This document shows positions 1-9,502 of a DNA stretch of 64,000 nt, piece after piece. The translations under genes and the position numbers were made by a program. The stretch spans positions 496,001 to 560,000 of the forward strand of contig JACKHO010000005.1 of the NCBI GenBank assembly GCA_020638955.1. Reading direction: 5' to 3'. A model generated the notes under the pieces. The model was not told the origin of the DNA and ran no database searches. It saw only the letters and a list, made by a program, of their open reading frames with translations. Origin of the DNA: Planctomycetaceae bacterium. GTDB lineage: Bacteria; Planctomycetota; Planctomycetia; Planctomycetales; Planctomycetaceae. Position 1 is the first letter of the stretch. The number at the start of each line of letters is the position of its first letter.

Positions 1-757
1 AGCGGGCGACTTCGAAGCCCGCATTTTGAACCATGTTCTGCAATGTCTCGGGCGTGAAATAGTTGACGTGATCGGGGAATCGGAATCCGCACCACTTTTT
101 GCCACGCATGCGAAAGTTCCAACAGCCAATGTTCGGAACCTTAATGACAAGATGCCCACCCGGCCGCAGGATACGTTCCGCTGCACGCAAAACGTCGGCG
201 GGGGCAGTCTCGTGTTCGAGGTAGCACTTCATGACAACGCCACTCATCGACCCTTCAGGAAACTGCCGCAGCCCGTGGAGTACGTCACATTCGACAATAC
301 TTCCGCCACGCGGTTCGACGACCTGACGAGCCAGCGCTGCTGCGTGAGGATCAATTTCAATCCCGTGCGGTACGAAGCGGTCCCCCATTTTCTTCAACAG
401 GCTCCCGCTTCCACAGCCCAAATCGACTACAGAACCGGGCTGGCAAAATCTTTGAGCCAGCCACTCACACTTCCCGCGTGGGAGCGTACGACTCCAAACT
501 TGCTTCCAGCTTTGACTGAGTCGCGAGAACAGCGGTTCAGACTGCAGGCGGCGATTTCGTTCCTGTGGCACCGTCAACGTCCAGCAGTAGTCGTCAGCCA
601 ATGCCTCGTATTCGGGAGCGTTTTCGAGATAGATGAACTCACACTCGGGGCATTCCTTGATGGTCCATTCATCCCGTGACCAGCGAGAAGCTGGCTCGTC
701 GCGATTGTCGCGACTGCACAACGGACAGGCTCGATGAGACAGTTTTGGTTCTGACAT
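1..757 (-). CDS. class I SAM-dependent methyltransferase with N-terminal zinc ribbon (partial, runs off the left edge)
   Basis: Open reading frame on the minus strand from an ATG at 757 to the window edge, at least 252 residues with no stop. The N-terminus has two Cys pairs (CPLC near residue 11 and CPEC near 36), a small zinc ribbon typical of methyltransferases in polysaccharide or secondary-metabolite loci. The SAM-binding motif I VDLGCGSGSLL follows near residue 112, with an acidic residue ending the next strand (GIEIDPHA) and a post-motif region LRPGGHLVIKVPN. This fits Methyltransf_11/23-type enzymes; the substrate cannot be told. GGAGGG lies about 9 nt before the ATG, which supports the start. 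The C-terminus is missing only because the window ends. Confidence 0.85.
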   Translation of the reverse strand, partial: MSEPKLSHRACPLCSRDNRDEPASRWSRDEWTIKECPECEFIYLENAPEYEALADDYCWTLTVPQERNRRLQSEPLFSRLSQSWKQVWSRTLPRGKCEWLAQRFCQPGSVVDLGCGSGSLLKKMGDRFVPHGIEIDPHAAALARQVVEPRGGSIVECDVLHGLRQFPEGSMSGVVMKCYLEHETAPADVLRAAERILRPGGHLVIKVPNIGCWNFRMRGKKWCGFRFPDHVNYFTPETLQNMVQNAGFEVAR

Positions 758-995
758 TTCGGCTTTCCCTCCGCACTGCGTCCGCATCAAACTTCAATTC
801 GCGCAGGCGCCAGCGTATCGACAAACGATCTAAAGGGAACATCGGATGAAATCAGTAAATCCGGTAAGGAAAAAGAGCCAGGGCAAGAGTTCCTGGACTT
901 TCATTCGAGCCATCGGCAGGATTTGCCGATGAGAAGACTACCGGCTGGATTCTCCTGACCGGATCTTATCCCCGTTGGTCGGTAGCTGTTTCCTC
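758..995. other. intergenic region between divergent genes
   Basis: This gap of about 240 bp separates the minus-strand methyltransferase start from the plus-strand small membrane protein. It must hold promoters for both. I see no clear -35/-10 pair, strong palindrome or RNA gene. Confidence 0.4.
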
Positions 996-1241
996 ATGAC
1001 CCGTGCAGCATTCCTGGCATCTGGTCTGTTTCTTGCCCTCAGCGGGGCCGGACTCTTCTTTGTGGACCAGATTACCCTGACTGAAAAAGCCTCCAGCTAC
1101 GAGGCGGAACCAATTCGCTGGGTCACGGAACTGGGTGACGATGGACGCCGGGAGTTTCATCGCCCCGAGTGGATGCCCTTCACCTTCATTGGCGTCGGCG
1201 GTGTGACCATGCTGTATGCCGTGGCTTTGCCCAGCAAATAG
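996..1241 (+). CDS. small two-helix membrane protein, unknown function
   Basis: An 81-residue protein starting at ATG 996; a TTG at 975 would add seven unconvincing residues. Residues about 4-24 form a hydrophobic helix (start MTRAAFLASG) and residues about 60-78 a second (FTFIGVGGVTMLYAV). Between them is a soluble loop of about 35 residues rich in charged residues. The pattern is that of a small inner-membrane protein with both ends on the same side. It converges tail to tail with the M50 protease, 17 bp away. I do not recognise a family. The membrane pattern and absence of a better frame make it probably real. Confidence 0.6.
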   Translation: MTRAAFLASGLFLALSGAGLFFVDQITLTEKASSYEAEPIRWVTELGDDGRREFHRPEWMPFTFIGVGGVTMLYAVALPSK

Positions 1242-1258
1242 ACGCAGCTTTGGCACGT

Positions 1259-1951
1259 CTAACGCCAGCGTTCCATTTGCAGTGCCTGGTAGTTCTGCAG
1301 AGCAATCATGAAGAACAGTAAGGCGCCGAAGAAAGCGCCAAGCATGAGAAACGTGGCAGCAATGATGCCCCCGACAAACACGCCAATCCAGCGGGTCCAC
1401 GTCATCCCGCGACGCTTGTCGACATAGGTGAGGATGTCTCGACAAATCTGCCCGCCATCCAACGGCAATACGGGCATGAGGTTGAGTGTGCTCCAGAACA
1501 GGTTGACGATAATCAGGGACACAACCATCGAGTTGAGCACAGAACCAATTCGTCCCGGCAACGATGCCCCTAGCGAGGCGACAAACGGCGATGCAACCAA
1601 GCCAACCACTGCCAGGAAATATCCGGCAAACGGTCCGGCCAACACAATCGTAATTGACTGCCCCCGGTTGTATTGCCCGGTTGGCGTGTATTGCGCCAGA
1701 CCACCCATTCCGTACAGCAGGATCTGAGGTCGATAACCAAAATAGACCGCGGCGAGGGCGTGTCCCAGTTCGTGGCCCAGAATCGACACAAAGAACACCA
1801 GCATCCAGCCCAGCAGAAACTCAATGCCCATACTGAAGTTGTCGGCGCCAAGCAGGACGCCAACAACCCAGAAAAACCAATGGATGCGCACCGGGATCCC
1901 GAAAACCGAGAAGGAAAGGTAGCTGTCAGATTGGCCGGGTTGTCCGAGCAT
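1259..1951 (-). CDS. site-2 protease family (M50) intramembrane metalloprotease
   Basis: A 230-residue polytopic membrane protein of the M50/site-2 protease clan, which cuts substrates within or near the membrane. The zinc-binding motif HELGH lies at residues 60-64 in a hydrophobic helix. The third ligand motif NLMPVLPLDGGQ lies at 157-168, with the conserved LPLDGG aspartate. Five or six hydrophobic segments are visible. Unlike RseP it has no PDZ domain, and it is the short rhomboid-like S2P size class (SpoIVFB/Rip3-like). It is monocistronic here, and the neighbours do not suggest a substrate. Family assignment is firm; the physiological role is unknown. Confidence 0.9.
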   Translation of the reverse strand: MLGQPGQSDSYLSFSVFGIPVRIHWFFWVVGVLLGADNFSMGIEFLLGWMLVFFVSILGHELGHALAAVYFGYRPQILLYGMGGLAQYTPTGQYNRGQSITIVLAGPFAGYFLAVVGLVASPFVASLGASLPGRIGSVLNSMVVSLIIVNLFWSTLNLMPVLPLDGGQICRDILTYVDKRRGMTWTRWIGVFVGGIIAATFLMLGAFFGALLFFMIALQNYQALQMERWR

Positions 1952-2352
1952 GAAACGTCTTGGATATTTGAATTACAGTTGGGGGGCTGCTGCCGAGTCG
2001 CACAGCGTATCGAGTTGCCCATTCATTTTGAACAGGACTCGCTTTCTGGCGAGGGCTGGGAATTCTTCGTTGGCAACGCACAATTATAGCGCTCGGTTCA
2101 TCGATTAGCCGCAACTTTGCAAAATTCCGTCTAATCGATGCGACAGACACAGCCGAGAGAAGGGAGTTAGAGGCCAGGGGAGTTGCCCAATTGCAACATC
2201 TTCCCCGCGAAACCACTTGGCGTTCGACCTGGGAATGAGACACATTTGTCTGTGCCCTAAGCCGAATTCCGCAGATTCCCTGATCCGACGCCGGCTTTCC
2301 TGCGTTCCGACTGCTGCGGGCGGTCAATTTACCTTTTCAACTATTCCTTGCC
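1952..2352. other. intergenic region upstream of the large ATPase and the M50 gene
   Basis: About 400 bp between divergently transcribed genes, so it must carry two promoters. The one distinctive element is a 10-bp perfect inverted repeat (see 2099-2140). A half-site of the CACAGACA-type repeat (ACATTTGTCTGTGCC) occurs near 2232-2246. No coding region is convincing. Confidence 0.5.
2099..2140. repeat. 10-bp inverted repeat, possible operator or hairpin
   Basis: CATCGATTAG at 2099-2108 and its exact reverse complement CTAATCGATG at 2131-2140 are separated by 22 bp. It lies about 210 bp before the ATPase start and 150 bp before the M50 gene start. It could be a binding site for a dimeric regulator of either gene, or a transcript hairpin. 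There is no T-run, so it is not a terminator. Confidence 0.45.
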
Positions 2353-5300
2353 ATGTCCGACACAGGTGCCGAATCCACGCCGCAGACGACGCTGGAAGGC
2401 AGCACCTATGAAATTCTGCGCCAACGTTTGTCGAACCACGCCGGGGAGTTACGGAAACGGCTCGATCGACTGAACGCAGAACGAAAGTCGGTGTTCGGTT
2501 CCATCGACCAGAGCCTGCTGGCGACGGAGCGCATCACCACGGACAACAATTGCGTACCGCGCGATATGGTCGCCGTCGGTTCGTCTGTCCTGCTCGGATA
2601 CAACGTCCAGTTCGGCCTCAAGACCGAACGGAACGTGGCTGACGTGTTCTCTGTCTTCACGTTCGATCAGGAATCACGGGTGTTGCACGCGCAGGAGAAC
2701 ACACTCCTCAGTGACGGCCAGTTCCAGAAGGATTTTCAGGACGTCTACCGCTACTACAAGAACGCGACGTTTTCGAAGTTCTTCCTCACAAACACACACT
2801 TGTACATGGTGTTTCAGGTTGGCCCATCAACCTCCGATGTGAAAACGTTCAAGTGGGCCATTCAGGGCGAGGGATTGGTTTACGTTGACAATCGAAGCGA
2901 CCACGAAGTGCGTTACCCTGCACAGCATGAATTCACGTGGAAACGCACCACCCGGGACATGCATCGGCCGGGGCTGCATCCTCACATTTCGATTGATGAT
3001 CGAATTTTCGTCGAGACGGTCGGCGGTGATTTGACCATCAAGGTCGAAAACAACACAGCATCCGGCGCCGGGATTTATTCCGAACCAGTCGACGACGTCG
3101 ATCAAACCCTCGACGACGCCGACATTTCGTACGCCATCGTCGGCAATTGCATTTTGCTGCGTGTCCGCCCGTATCAGGAACGCAATTACCGGTACATCGT
3201 ATACAACGAAAAAATCCAGCAGGCCGTTCGCATTGACGCCTTGGCTGACTCCTGCGTGCTGTTGCCTGACGACCACGGCCTCATTTTCTCGAACGGCTAC
3301 TACCTGCAGACCGGCGAACACAAAATGTTCGAAAGCGTCATTCAGGGATTGCTGTTTGAACGACGTATCCATTCGCCGAATGGCGAAGACACGCTGTTCG
3401 TATTTTATCAGCCCGAGAGCGGGATGTACGTGCTGCTTGGCTACAACATCATCGAGCAGCGGGTGGCGACTCCTGTCGTCTGTCACGGATTCACCATGTT
3501 CGATGCGGGCGAAATGGTGTTGTTCCGCTCACAGGAACAGCCGCAAAAGCATCATGCCATTCAAGTCTGGCAGACTCCGTACGTCAGTGCCGATTTTGTT
3601 CCGCAGCAGACAGCCGACTCGTTCCTCTACAAAGTCGGCAATCGTGACATTGTCCGCGGAATGTCAGAATGCCACGAAATTCTGGGACTGGTTGCCAAGG
3701 AGGACACCTACTCCGGCTTGTACGTCGATCTGGTCCAGCGTTCGACCGACGTTCTCGACAGCTACTTCTGGATTGCGAAAGAGGAAGCCGAGAATCTGGG
3801 CGAGCCGTTACGCAACATTCGAGACGCCGCTCAATCGGCGGTTGATGAATTTGAAAAAGTCACTCGCGTTCGCAAGTCGACCCGCGAGGCCTTTCAAAAG
3901 GTCTCCAATGCCACTCAGGAAACACTCCACTCTGTCGGTCGGAAACGATTCGACACGATGGATGAATTCGTATCGGCCCTGTCGAGTATGCGCACGCTGC
4001 GGGGCGAGGTCATCGCTCTGCGTGATTTGCGCTACGTTGACCTGGATGGCGTGCAGAAGCTCGAAGAGTCGATTCAGCAAACGGCCGAAAAAGTCTCCCA
4101 CAACTGTGTCCAGTTTCTGCTGAAGCCCGAGGCACTCGATAGTTACGAAAAACGAATCGTTGAACACACCGCGCAGGTTCCGAAGCTCACGAAAGTGAGT
4201 GAAGCCCGCGAGTTGGATGAGCACATTTCCCAGACCGCGACGGAACTGGAAATGCTCATTGACATCGTCTCGAATCTCCGGATTGATGACGCCACCCAGC
4301 GCACGGCCATCATCGACAACATTTCGGCCATCTTCAGTCAGGTCAACTCAGCCCGCGCTGGAGTTAAACGTCGTTCACAAGAACTCGCGGCATCTGAAGG
4401 TGCAGCGGAGTTTTCCAGTCAGCTCAAACTGCTGAATCAGTCGGTTGCGAATTATCTCGACGTCTGCGATACGCCGGAGAAGTGCGAAGAGTTCCTCACC
4501 AAACTCATGGTGCAGCTCGAAGAACTCGAAGGAAAGTTCGCCGAGTTTGATGAATTCCTCATTCAGCTCGTCGAGAAACGGGAAGAAGTTTCCGGCGCAT
4601 TCGAAACGCGTCGGATGCAATTGGTCGAACGCCGCAACCAGCGTGCACAGGCACTCGGCACCGCTGCTGACCGAATTCTGAAAGGAATTCAGTCCCGCAT
4701 TTCCTCGCTGGGCAGCATCAGCGATATCCACGGATACTTTGCGTCGGACCTCATGGTCGACAAAGTCTGCGACATTGTTCGCCAGCTCAAGGAACTGGAC
4801 GACACGGTTAAGGCGGACGACATCGAATCGCGGCTGAAATCGCTGCGGGAAGATACGGTTCGCCAGCTCAAAGACAAGCAGGAACTGTTCGAAGACGGCG
4901 AAAACGTCCTGCGGTTTGGCAAGCATCGGTTTAGCGTGAACACGCAGGTGCTCGACCTGACAACGGTCCGCCGCGACGAACAGCTCTTTCTGCATTTAAC
5001 CGGCACCGAATTCTACGAACGACTGGTTGACGAATCACTGAATGACACACGTGACGTCTGGGACATGGACGTCGTCAGTGAAAACCGCAGCGTGTATCGA
5101 GCCGAGTATCTGGCCTTTCGGTTGTTGCAGAGCCAAGTCGCGAATCGCATTTCCGATTCCGATAAGTCAACCGACGCATTGGCTGCCGTGCAACAGTTCA
5201 TGGCGACCCGTTACACGGAAGCGTACACGAAGGGTGTGCATGATCATGACGCGGCACTCCTGTTCGACGCGGTTAGAACCATTCACCGCAATGCCGGGCT

Positions 5301-7689
5301 GCTGCGACATCCTTCGCCGGTACGCGCGTTAGGACGCTATGTGTGGGAGCATCGACTGGATGAACCGACACGCCAGTCCTTGGAATCGATTTACGCTGGT
5401 CTGGGCGAAGTTGGCAAGCATTTCCAAGATTCTGAGTTCAACGGAACACACCGCGCCAAGTTGACGGCTGTCCTCGCGGGCGCGCTCCGGGTGGAGTTGG
5501 AAGAAGGAGGCTCACTCGCGGAAATCCTGGATATTACCGTGGAGTCTGTTGAAGCGGCATCTGGTTACCTGTTCGACGAGCTGACGTCACTTGACCGTAC
5601 GGTTCGTAAGCAGGAATTCATTGTCGGACATGCGGCGTTCCAGTTGAGCAGTGAGTTTCGTGAGTACGTCCACAATCATGGAATTGAAAAGCAGTACGCA
5701 GATTCCATCAAACGCGTCGCCGCTGACGTCGACGCCACTCTGGAACTCAACATCAGTTGGCTGCAGGGCTACTTGCGTCAACAATCGAATAATGACACAG
5801 CGAACCACATCGCGGAAGCGGCACTGCTGTTGATGGAGAAGTCGGTTGATCAGCGCCGCGTGCTGTCGATTGCCACCTCACAGGAACTCAGCGGGATGAT
5901 TGGTACACATCCCAAAGTTCTGGAAGGGGGCAAGTATGCGTTGAACTACCATGAGTTCATGCAGCGGCTGGGGCATTTCGCGCGTCGGACTGTGCCGATG
6001 TTCGAGCAATACCATCAGGTGAAATCTCAACTCGTGGATGACGCCCGCTCGGCGATGAAACTCTCCGAATTCCAACCGCGTGTGCTGTCGACGTTCGTCC
6101 GCAACAAACTCATCGACGAAGTCTACCTGCCTCTGGTGGGTGACAATTTAGCCAAGCAAATTGGTACGGCGGGTGATCAGAAACGCACCGACCGTCAGGG
6201 GCTGCTGCTGTTGATTTCTCCTCCCGGTTACGGAAAAACCACGCTGATGGAGTACATCGCGAACCGGCTGGGCATCATTTTTATGAAAATCAACGGGCCT
6301 GCGTTGGGGCACAGCGTGACGTCGCTTGATCCGGCGGCTGCCCCGAATGCGGGTGCTCGCGAAGAAGTGGAAAAGCTGAATCTGGCCCTCGAAATGGGGG
6401 ACAATGTCATGATTTATCTCGACGACATTCAGCACTGTCATCCCGAGTTCTTGCAGAAGTTCATTTCGTTGTGCGACTCGCAACGGAAAATCGAAGGCGT
6501 CTGGAAAGGGAAGACCCGTACATACGACTTCCGCGGCAAGAAAGTCGCCGTGGTCATGGCGGGGAACCCGTACACGGAAAGCGGCGAGACCTTCCAAATT
6601 CCGGACATGCTCGCGAACCGGGCGGACATCTATAACCTCGGCGAAATTATTGGAGACTCCAGCACCGCGTTCGAAATGAGCTATCTGGAAAACTCGCTGA
6701 CGTCGAATTCCGTGTTGGCACGGTTGGCGTCACGGTCGCAGAAAGATGTCTATTCCATCATCAAGCTGGCCGACCAGTACCGGCAGCGCCAGAGGAATGC
6801 TCCGCTCAACTTCGACGGGATTGATTTCGAGGGGAACTATTCGCTTGAAGAACTGAACGAATTTGTGGCGACCATGGCCAAGCTCATGCGCGTCCGCGAT
6901 GTCGTGCTTCGCGTGAACCAGGAGTACATCGACTCCGCCGCCCAGCATGACGACTACCGTACCGAGCCACCGTTCCTGCTGCAGGGTTCGTACCGCAACA
7001 TGAACCGCATTGCGGAGAAGGTGCTCCCAGTTATGAACGAAGGAGAGGTCGAGCAACTCATCATCACCAGTTACCAGAACGACGCCCAGACGCTGACCAC
7101 CGGCACCGAAGCGAACCTGCTGAAGTTCAAACAAATGCTCGGCATTCTCAGCGAAGAAGAACAACAGCGGTGGGATTCCATTTGCAAAACCTTCCGCCAG
7201 AACGTCCGACTGCGCGGAACGGGACAGGAGAATGAAGTCGGTCAAATCCTGGCTTCGCTCATGACCGTGGGTGATGGTCTGCACGGCATCCAGCAAACGC
7301 TCGAAGGTGCCATGAAGTCCCTCGGCAGACAGCAGGACGAGCGACTTCTCAATCAAATCACTGCGATTTCCGAACGACTGGAAACAGGCCTGGAGAAAAT
7401 CGCGGAAGTCACAGGACGTGCGGCTGTTCCCACTGAGGCGGAACCAGCCCGGCTCCGGGCGGTGCAGGAAGATCAACTCACCATTGTGAACCGCATTCCC
7501 AAAACCATGATGAACGTGCTGCAGTCGCAGTTCGACCTCATGCAAGGCTGGCTCAAACCCCTGACCGAAATGACCCGCCAGCAGTCCACTGAACTCAAAC
7601 ACCTCCGCCCCCAAATCGAGGACTGCCTCAAACACTACCGCATGCTGCTCTCGAAACTCGATGAGGCACATGATCGCGAGAGTGAATAA
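2353..7689 (+). CDS. very large AAA-family ATPase of the DNA repair ATPase group
   Basis: A 1778-residue cytoplasmic protein with no signal peptide or membrane segment. About the first 440 residues are beta-rich (repeated aromatic/Gly/Asp strands). A long helical, coiled-coil-prone region follows (roughly 470-870, rich in Glu/Lys/Gln/Leu heptads). The AAA module is near 1285-1460: Walker A PPGYGKTT with its Lys at 1295, Walker B MIYLDD with Asp 1357-1358, and a sensor-like VVMAGNPY segment. The C-terminal 250 residues are again helical. This architecture matches large proteins annotated as DNA repair ATPases in planctomycetes, actinobacteria and proteobacteria. The biochemical role of the family is poorly defined, so DNA repair is a label, not something shown here. 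It stands alone rather than in a multigene cluster. Confidence 0.85.
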   Translation: MSDTGAESTPQTTLEGSTYEILRQRLSNHAGELRKRLDRLNAERKSVFGSIDQSLLATERITTDNNCVPRDMVAVGSSVLLGYNVQFGLKTERNVADVFSVFTFDQESRVLHAQENTLLSDGQFQKDFQDVYRYYKNATFSKFFLTNTHLYMVFQVGPSTSDVKTFKWAIQGEGLVYVDNRSDHEVRYPAQHEFTWKRTTRDMHRPGLHPHISIDDRIFVETVGGDLTIKVENNTASGAGIYSEPVDDVDQTLDDADISYAIVGNCILLRVRPYQERNYRYIVYNEKIQQAVRIDALADSCVLLPDDHGLIFSNGYYLQTGEHKMFESVIQGLLFERRIHSPNGEDTLFVFYQPESGMYVLLGYNIIEQRVATPVVCHGFTMFDAGEMVLFRSQEQPQKHHAIQVWQTPYVSADFVPQQTADSFLYKVGNRDIVRGMSECHEILGLVAKEDTYSGLYVDLVQRSTDVLDSYFWIAKEEAENLGEPLRNIRDAAQSAVDEFEKVTRVRKSTREAFQKVSNATQETLHSVGRKRFDTMDEFVSALSSMRTLRGEVIALRDLRYVDLDGVQKLEESIQQTAEKVSHNCVQFLLKPEALDSYEKRIVEHTAQVPKLTKVSEARELDEHISQTATELEMLIDIVSNLRIDDATQRTAIIDNISAIFSQVNSARAGVKRRSQELAASEGAAEFSSQLKLLNQSVANYLDVCDTPEKCEEFLTKLMVQLEELEGKFAEFDEFLIQLVEKREEVSGAFETRRMQLVERRNQRAQALGTAADRILKGIQSRISSLGSISDIHGYFASDLMVDKVCDIVRQLKELDDTVKADDIESRLKSLREDTVRQLKDKQELFEDGENVLRFGKHRFSVNTQVLDLTTVRRDEQLFLHLTGTEFYERLVDESLNDTRDVWDMDVVSENRSVYRAEYLAFRLLQSQVANRISDSDKSTDALAAVQQFMATRYTEAYTKGVHDHDAALLFDAVRTIHRNAGLLRHPSPVRALGRYVWEHRLDEPTRQSLESIYAGLGEVGKHFQDSEFNGTHRAKLTAVLAGALRVELEEGGSLAEILDITVESVEAASGYLFDELTSLDRTVRKQEFIVGHAAFQLSSEFREYVHNHGIEKQYADSIKRVAADVDATLELNISWLQGYLRQQSNNDTANHIAEAALLLMEKSVDQRRVLSIATSQELSGMIGTHPKVLEGGKYALNYHEFMQRLGHFARRTVPMFEQYHQVKSQLVDDARSAMKLSEFQPRVLSTFVRNKLIDEVYLPLVGDNLAKQIGTAGDQKRTDRQGLLLLISPPGYGKTTLMEYIANRLGIIFMKINGPALGHSVTSLDPAAAPNAGAREEVEKLNLALEMGDNVMIYLDDIQHCHPEFLQKFISLCDSQRKIEGVWKGKTRTYDFRGKKVAVVMAGNPYTESGETFQIPDMLANRADIYNLGEIIGDSSTAFEMSYLENSLTSNSVLARLASRSQKDVYSIIKLADQYRQRQRNAPLNFDGIDFEGNYSLEELNEFVATMAKLMRVRDVVLRVNQEYIDSAAQHDDYRTEPPFLLQGSYRNMNRIAEKVLPVMNEGEVEQLIITSYQNDAQTLTTGTEANLLKFKQMLGILSEEEQQRWDSICKTFRQNVRLRGTGQENEVGQILASLMTVGDGLHGIQQTLEGAMKSLGRQQDERLLNQITAISERLETGLEKIAEVTGRAAVPTEAEPARLRAVQEDQLTIVNRIPKTMMNVLQSQFDLMQGWLKPLTEMTRQQSTELKHLRPQIEDCLKHYRMLLSKLDEAHDRESE

Positions 7690-7726
7690 CGCCTGCCATC
7701 CTACGCCATCCAGCTGATTCTGTTGA

Positions 7727-9310
7727 CTATGAATCCTGGCTCGAAAGTGACTCCGCCAAACGCACGAGTTCCAGGAATTCGGAGCGGTAGCCGAATTCGT
7801 CGATTTGGTCTCCCTGAGTGGCCCAGGATTCGATGTCGGCCCAGCCGATGTTGTGAGAGAATTGAGAGTCTCGCAGTCGCATTCCATAAGCAGCTACGGC
7901 GGCGGCAAAGCGGAAGTCGGGGCTGGCTTGAGCAAACTTGCCGCCCAAATCGAATCCACGGAATTCAAGTGCGTCGACGGCATCGGTGCCGGGGTCTTTG
8001 TATCGAAGTTTCAGCGTGAAGAGTTCGCCTGTCTGAGCTTCCTCGGAAAGCTCCCGTCCCGCTTGATAGCGAAGCGGAATGGCATTTTCGTCCGTCGAGT
8101 CGGCAGTCACTGGCACGATTTCGTAGAGGGCTGTCACGGAGTGGCCGGCGCCAATTTCGCCGGCGTCTTTGCTGTCGTCGGTGAAATCCTGGGCCGCCAT
8201 TTTTCGGTTCTCGTAGCCAATGAGCCGATACGAAGCGACCTCCTGAGGATTAAACTCCACCTGGATTTTCACGTCCTTGGCAATGGTGATGAGCGTTCCT
8301 TCCCGTTCGCTGACGAGGACCTTGCGGGCTTCGCGTTCGGTGTCGATGTATGCGTAGTTGCCGTTGCCATGATCAGCGAGCTGTTCCATGCGGGAGTCTT
8401 TGTAGTTCCCCATGCCGAATCCGAGCACGCTCAGTTCAATGCCGATGTCACGTTTCGCTTCGATGAGCCGAATCAATTCATCCTGACTGCTGGCGCCAAT
8501 ATTGAAGTCTCCATCGGTGCAGACAATGACCCGGTTGACGGCGTTGGGATCAAATTCGCGTGCTAGCAGAGCATAGGCCGTTTCTACGCCCGCGGCCCCA
8601 TTGGTACCTCCACCGGACCGCAACCCCGTTACGGCATTGATAATTTCCTGCTTCCGGTCCGCCGGTGTTGGTTTCAGCACCACACCACTCGAACCGGCGT
8701 AGGACACCACGGCAACGGAGTCCCGCCCATCGAGTTCGTTAACCAGCATGAGGATGGATTCTTTGACCAGTGGCAGCTTGTTGGCGTCGTTCATCGAACC
8801 GGAACAGTCGACAAGGAACACCAAATGGCATGGCGGCGGTGCGTCGCCCGCGAAACGGCGGCCCTGAATTCCAATCCGGACCAGCCGATGCTCAGGAGCC
8901 CACGGACAGTCGGCGACTTCACTGTTTACCGAAAACGGACGCTCGCCATCTGGCTGCGGATAGTCGTACGAGAAATAGTTGACCAGTTCTTCAATTCGCA
9001 CGGCCCCGGCGGGAGGCAATTTGCCTTGTCGGAGCATTCTGCGGACGTTGGAATACGAGGCCGTGTCGACGTCGATGGCGAACGTCGACAACGGATTCTG
9101 CAGCGGATTCTCAAACTCGTTCTCCGCAATGTAGTCGTATTCTTCGGTGTTGAATTCAGGCTCTGCGGAAGCGGTTGCGGGAGTTGCTGACGGCGCGACG
9201 GATTCGTAATCGGACACCGCACCCGATTGTTCTGAAAGTGGTGCTTCGGGGCCACAGCCAGCGAGAATCAACAAGGCGAGCGTAGCGATGGGCAAGTTGG
9301 CAGTGCGCAT
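7727..9310 (-). CDS. von Willebrand factor type A domain lipoprotein (YfbK-like)
   Basis: A 527-residue predicted lipoprotein. Starting at ATG 9310 gives a short signal sequence and lipobox LILAGC with acylated Cys at residue 19. A longer reading from 9400 would bury the signal, so 9310 is preferred. An N-terminal vWF_A-associated region (residues about 60-130) precedes the VWA domain. Its MIDAS motif DCSGSM starts at Asp168. The C-terminal part matches the YfbK-type domain (DUF3520). The domain binds a metal ion and mediates protein contacts at the cell envelope. It converges with the large ATPase, 37 bp away, with no visible terminator between them. Ligand unknown. Confidence 0.9.
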   Translation of the reverse strand: MRTANLPIATLALLILAGCGPEAPLSEQSGAVSDYESVAPSATPATASAEPEFNTEEYDYIAENEFENPLQNPLSTFAIDVDTASYSNVRRMLRQGKLPPAGAVRIEELVNYFSYDYPQPDGERPFSVNSEVADCPWAPEHRLVRIGIQGRRFAGDAPPPCHLVFLVDCSGSMNDANKLPLVKESILMLVNELDGRDSVAVVSYAGSSGVVLKPTPADRKQEIINAVTGLRSGGGTNGAAGVETAYALLAREFDPNAVNRVIVCTDGDFNIGASSQDELIRLIEAKRDIGIELSVLGFGMGNYKDSRMEQLADHGNGNYAYIDTEREARKVLVSEREGTLITIAKDVKIQVEFNPQEVASYRLIGYENRKMAAQDFTDDSKDAGEIGAGHSVTALYEIVPVTADSTDENAIPLRYQAGRELSEEAQTGELFTLKLRYKDPGTDAVDALEFRGFDLGGKFAQASPDFRFAAAVAAYGMRLRDSQFSHNIGWADIESWATQGDQIDEFGYRSEFLELVRLAESLSSQDS

Positions 9311-9502
9311 ATCTTTTCCCCGGGAATTGACGAAGAGAGAGCAACCAACGTCAGAAGCGTTGTTGCGGGAGATGTGAGAGTGAACGACGCGAAATGTCAT
9401 CTGCGTCTACGTGGGAAGATTGACTTCGCGCGGAAAAAATTCCCGGAATCTGCCGCTTCTCGTAAGAATTCACGAACCCGCCGGTCGTGACTGGCTTTGT
9501 GG

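Noticed and set aside
26..679. 217-codon plus-strand frame
   Set aside because: It lies opposite the minus-strand methyltransferase, whose motif I and zinc ribbon are clear; the plus-strand product has no domain-like features.
3161..4123. 320-codon frame inside the large ATPase
   Set aside because: Ser/Arg/Thr/Cys-rich out-of-frame shadow of the ATPase with no independent start signal.
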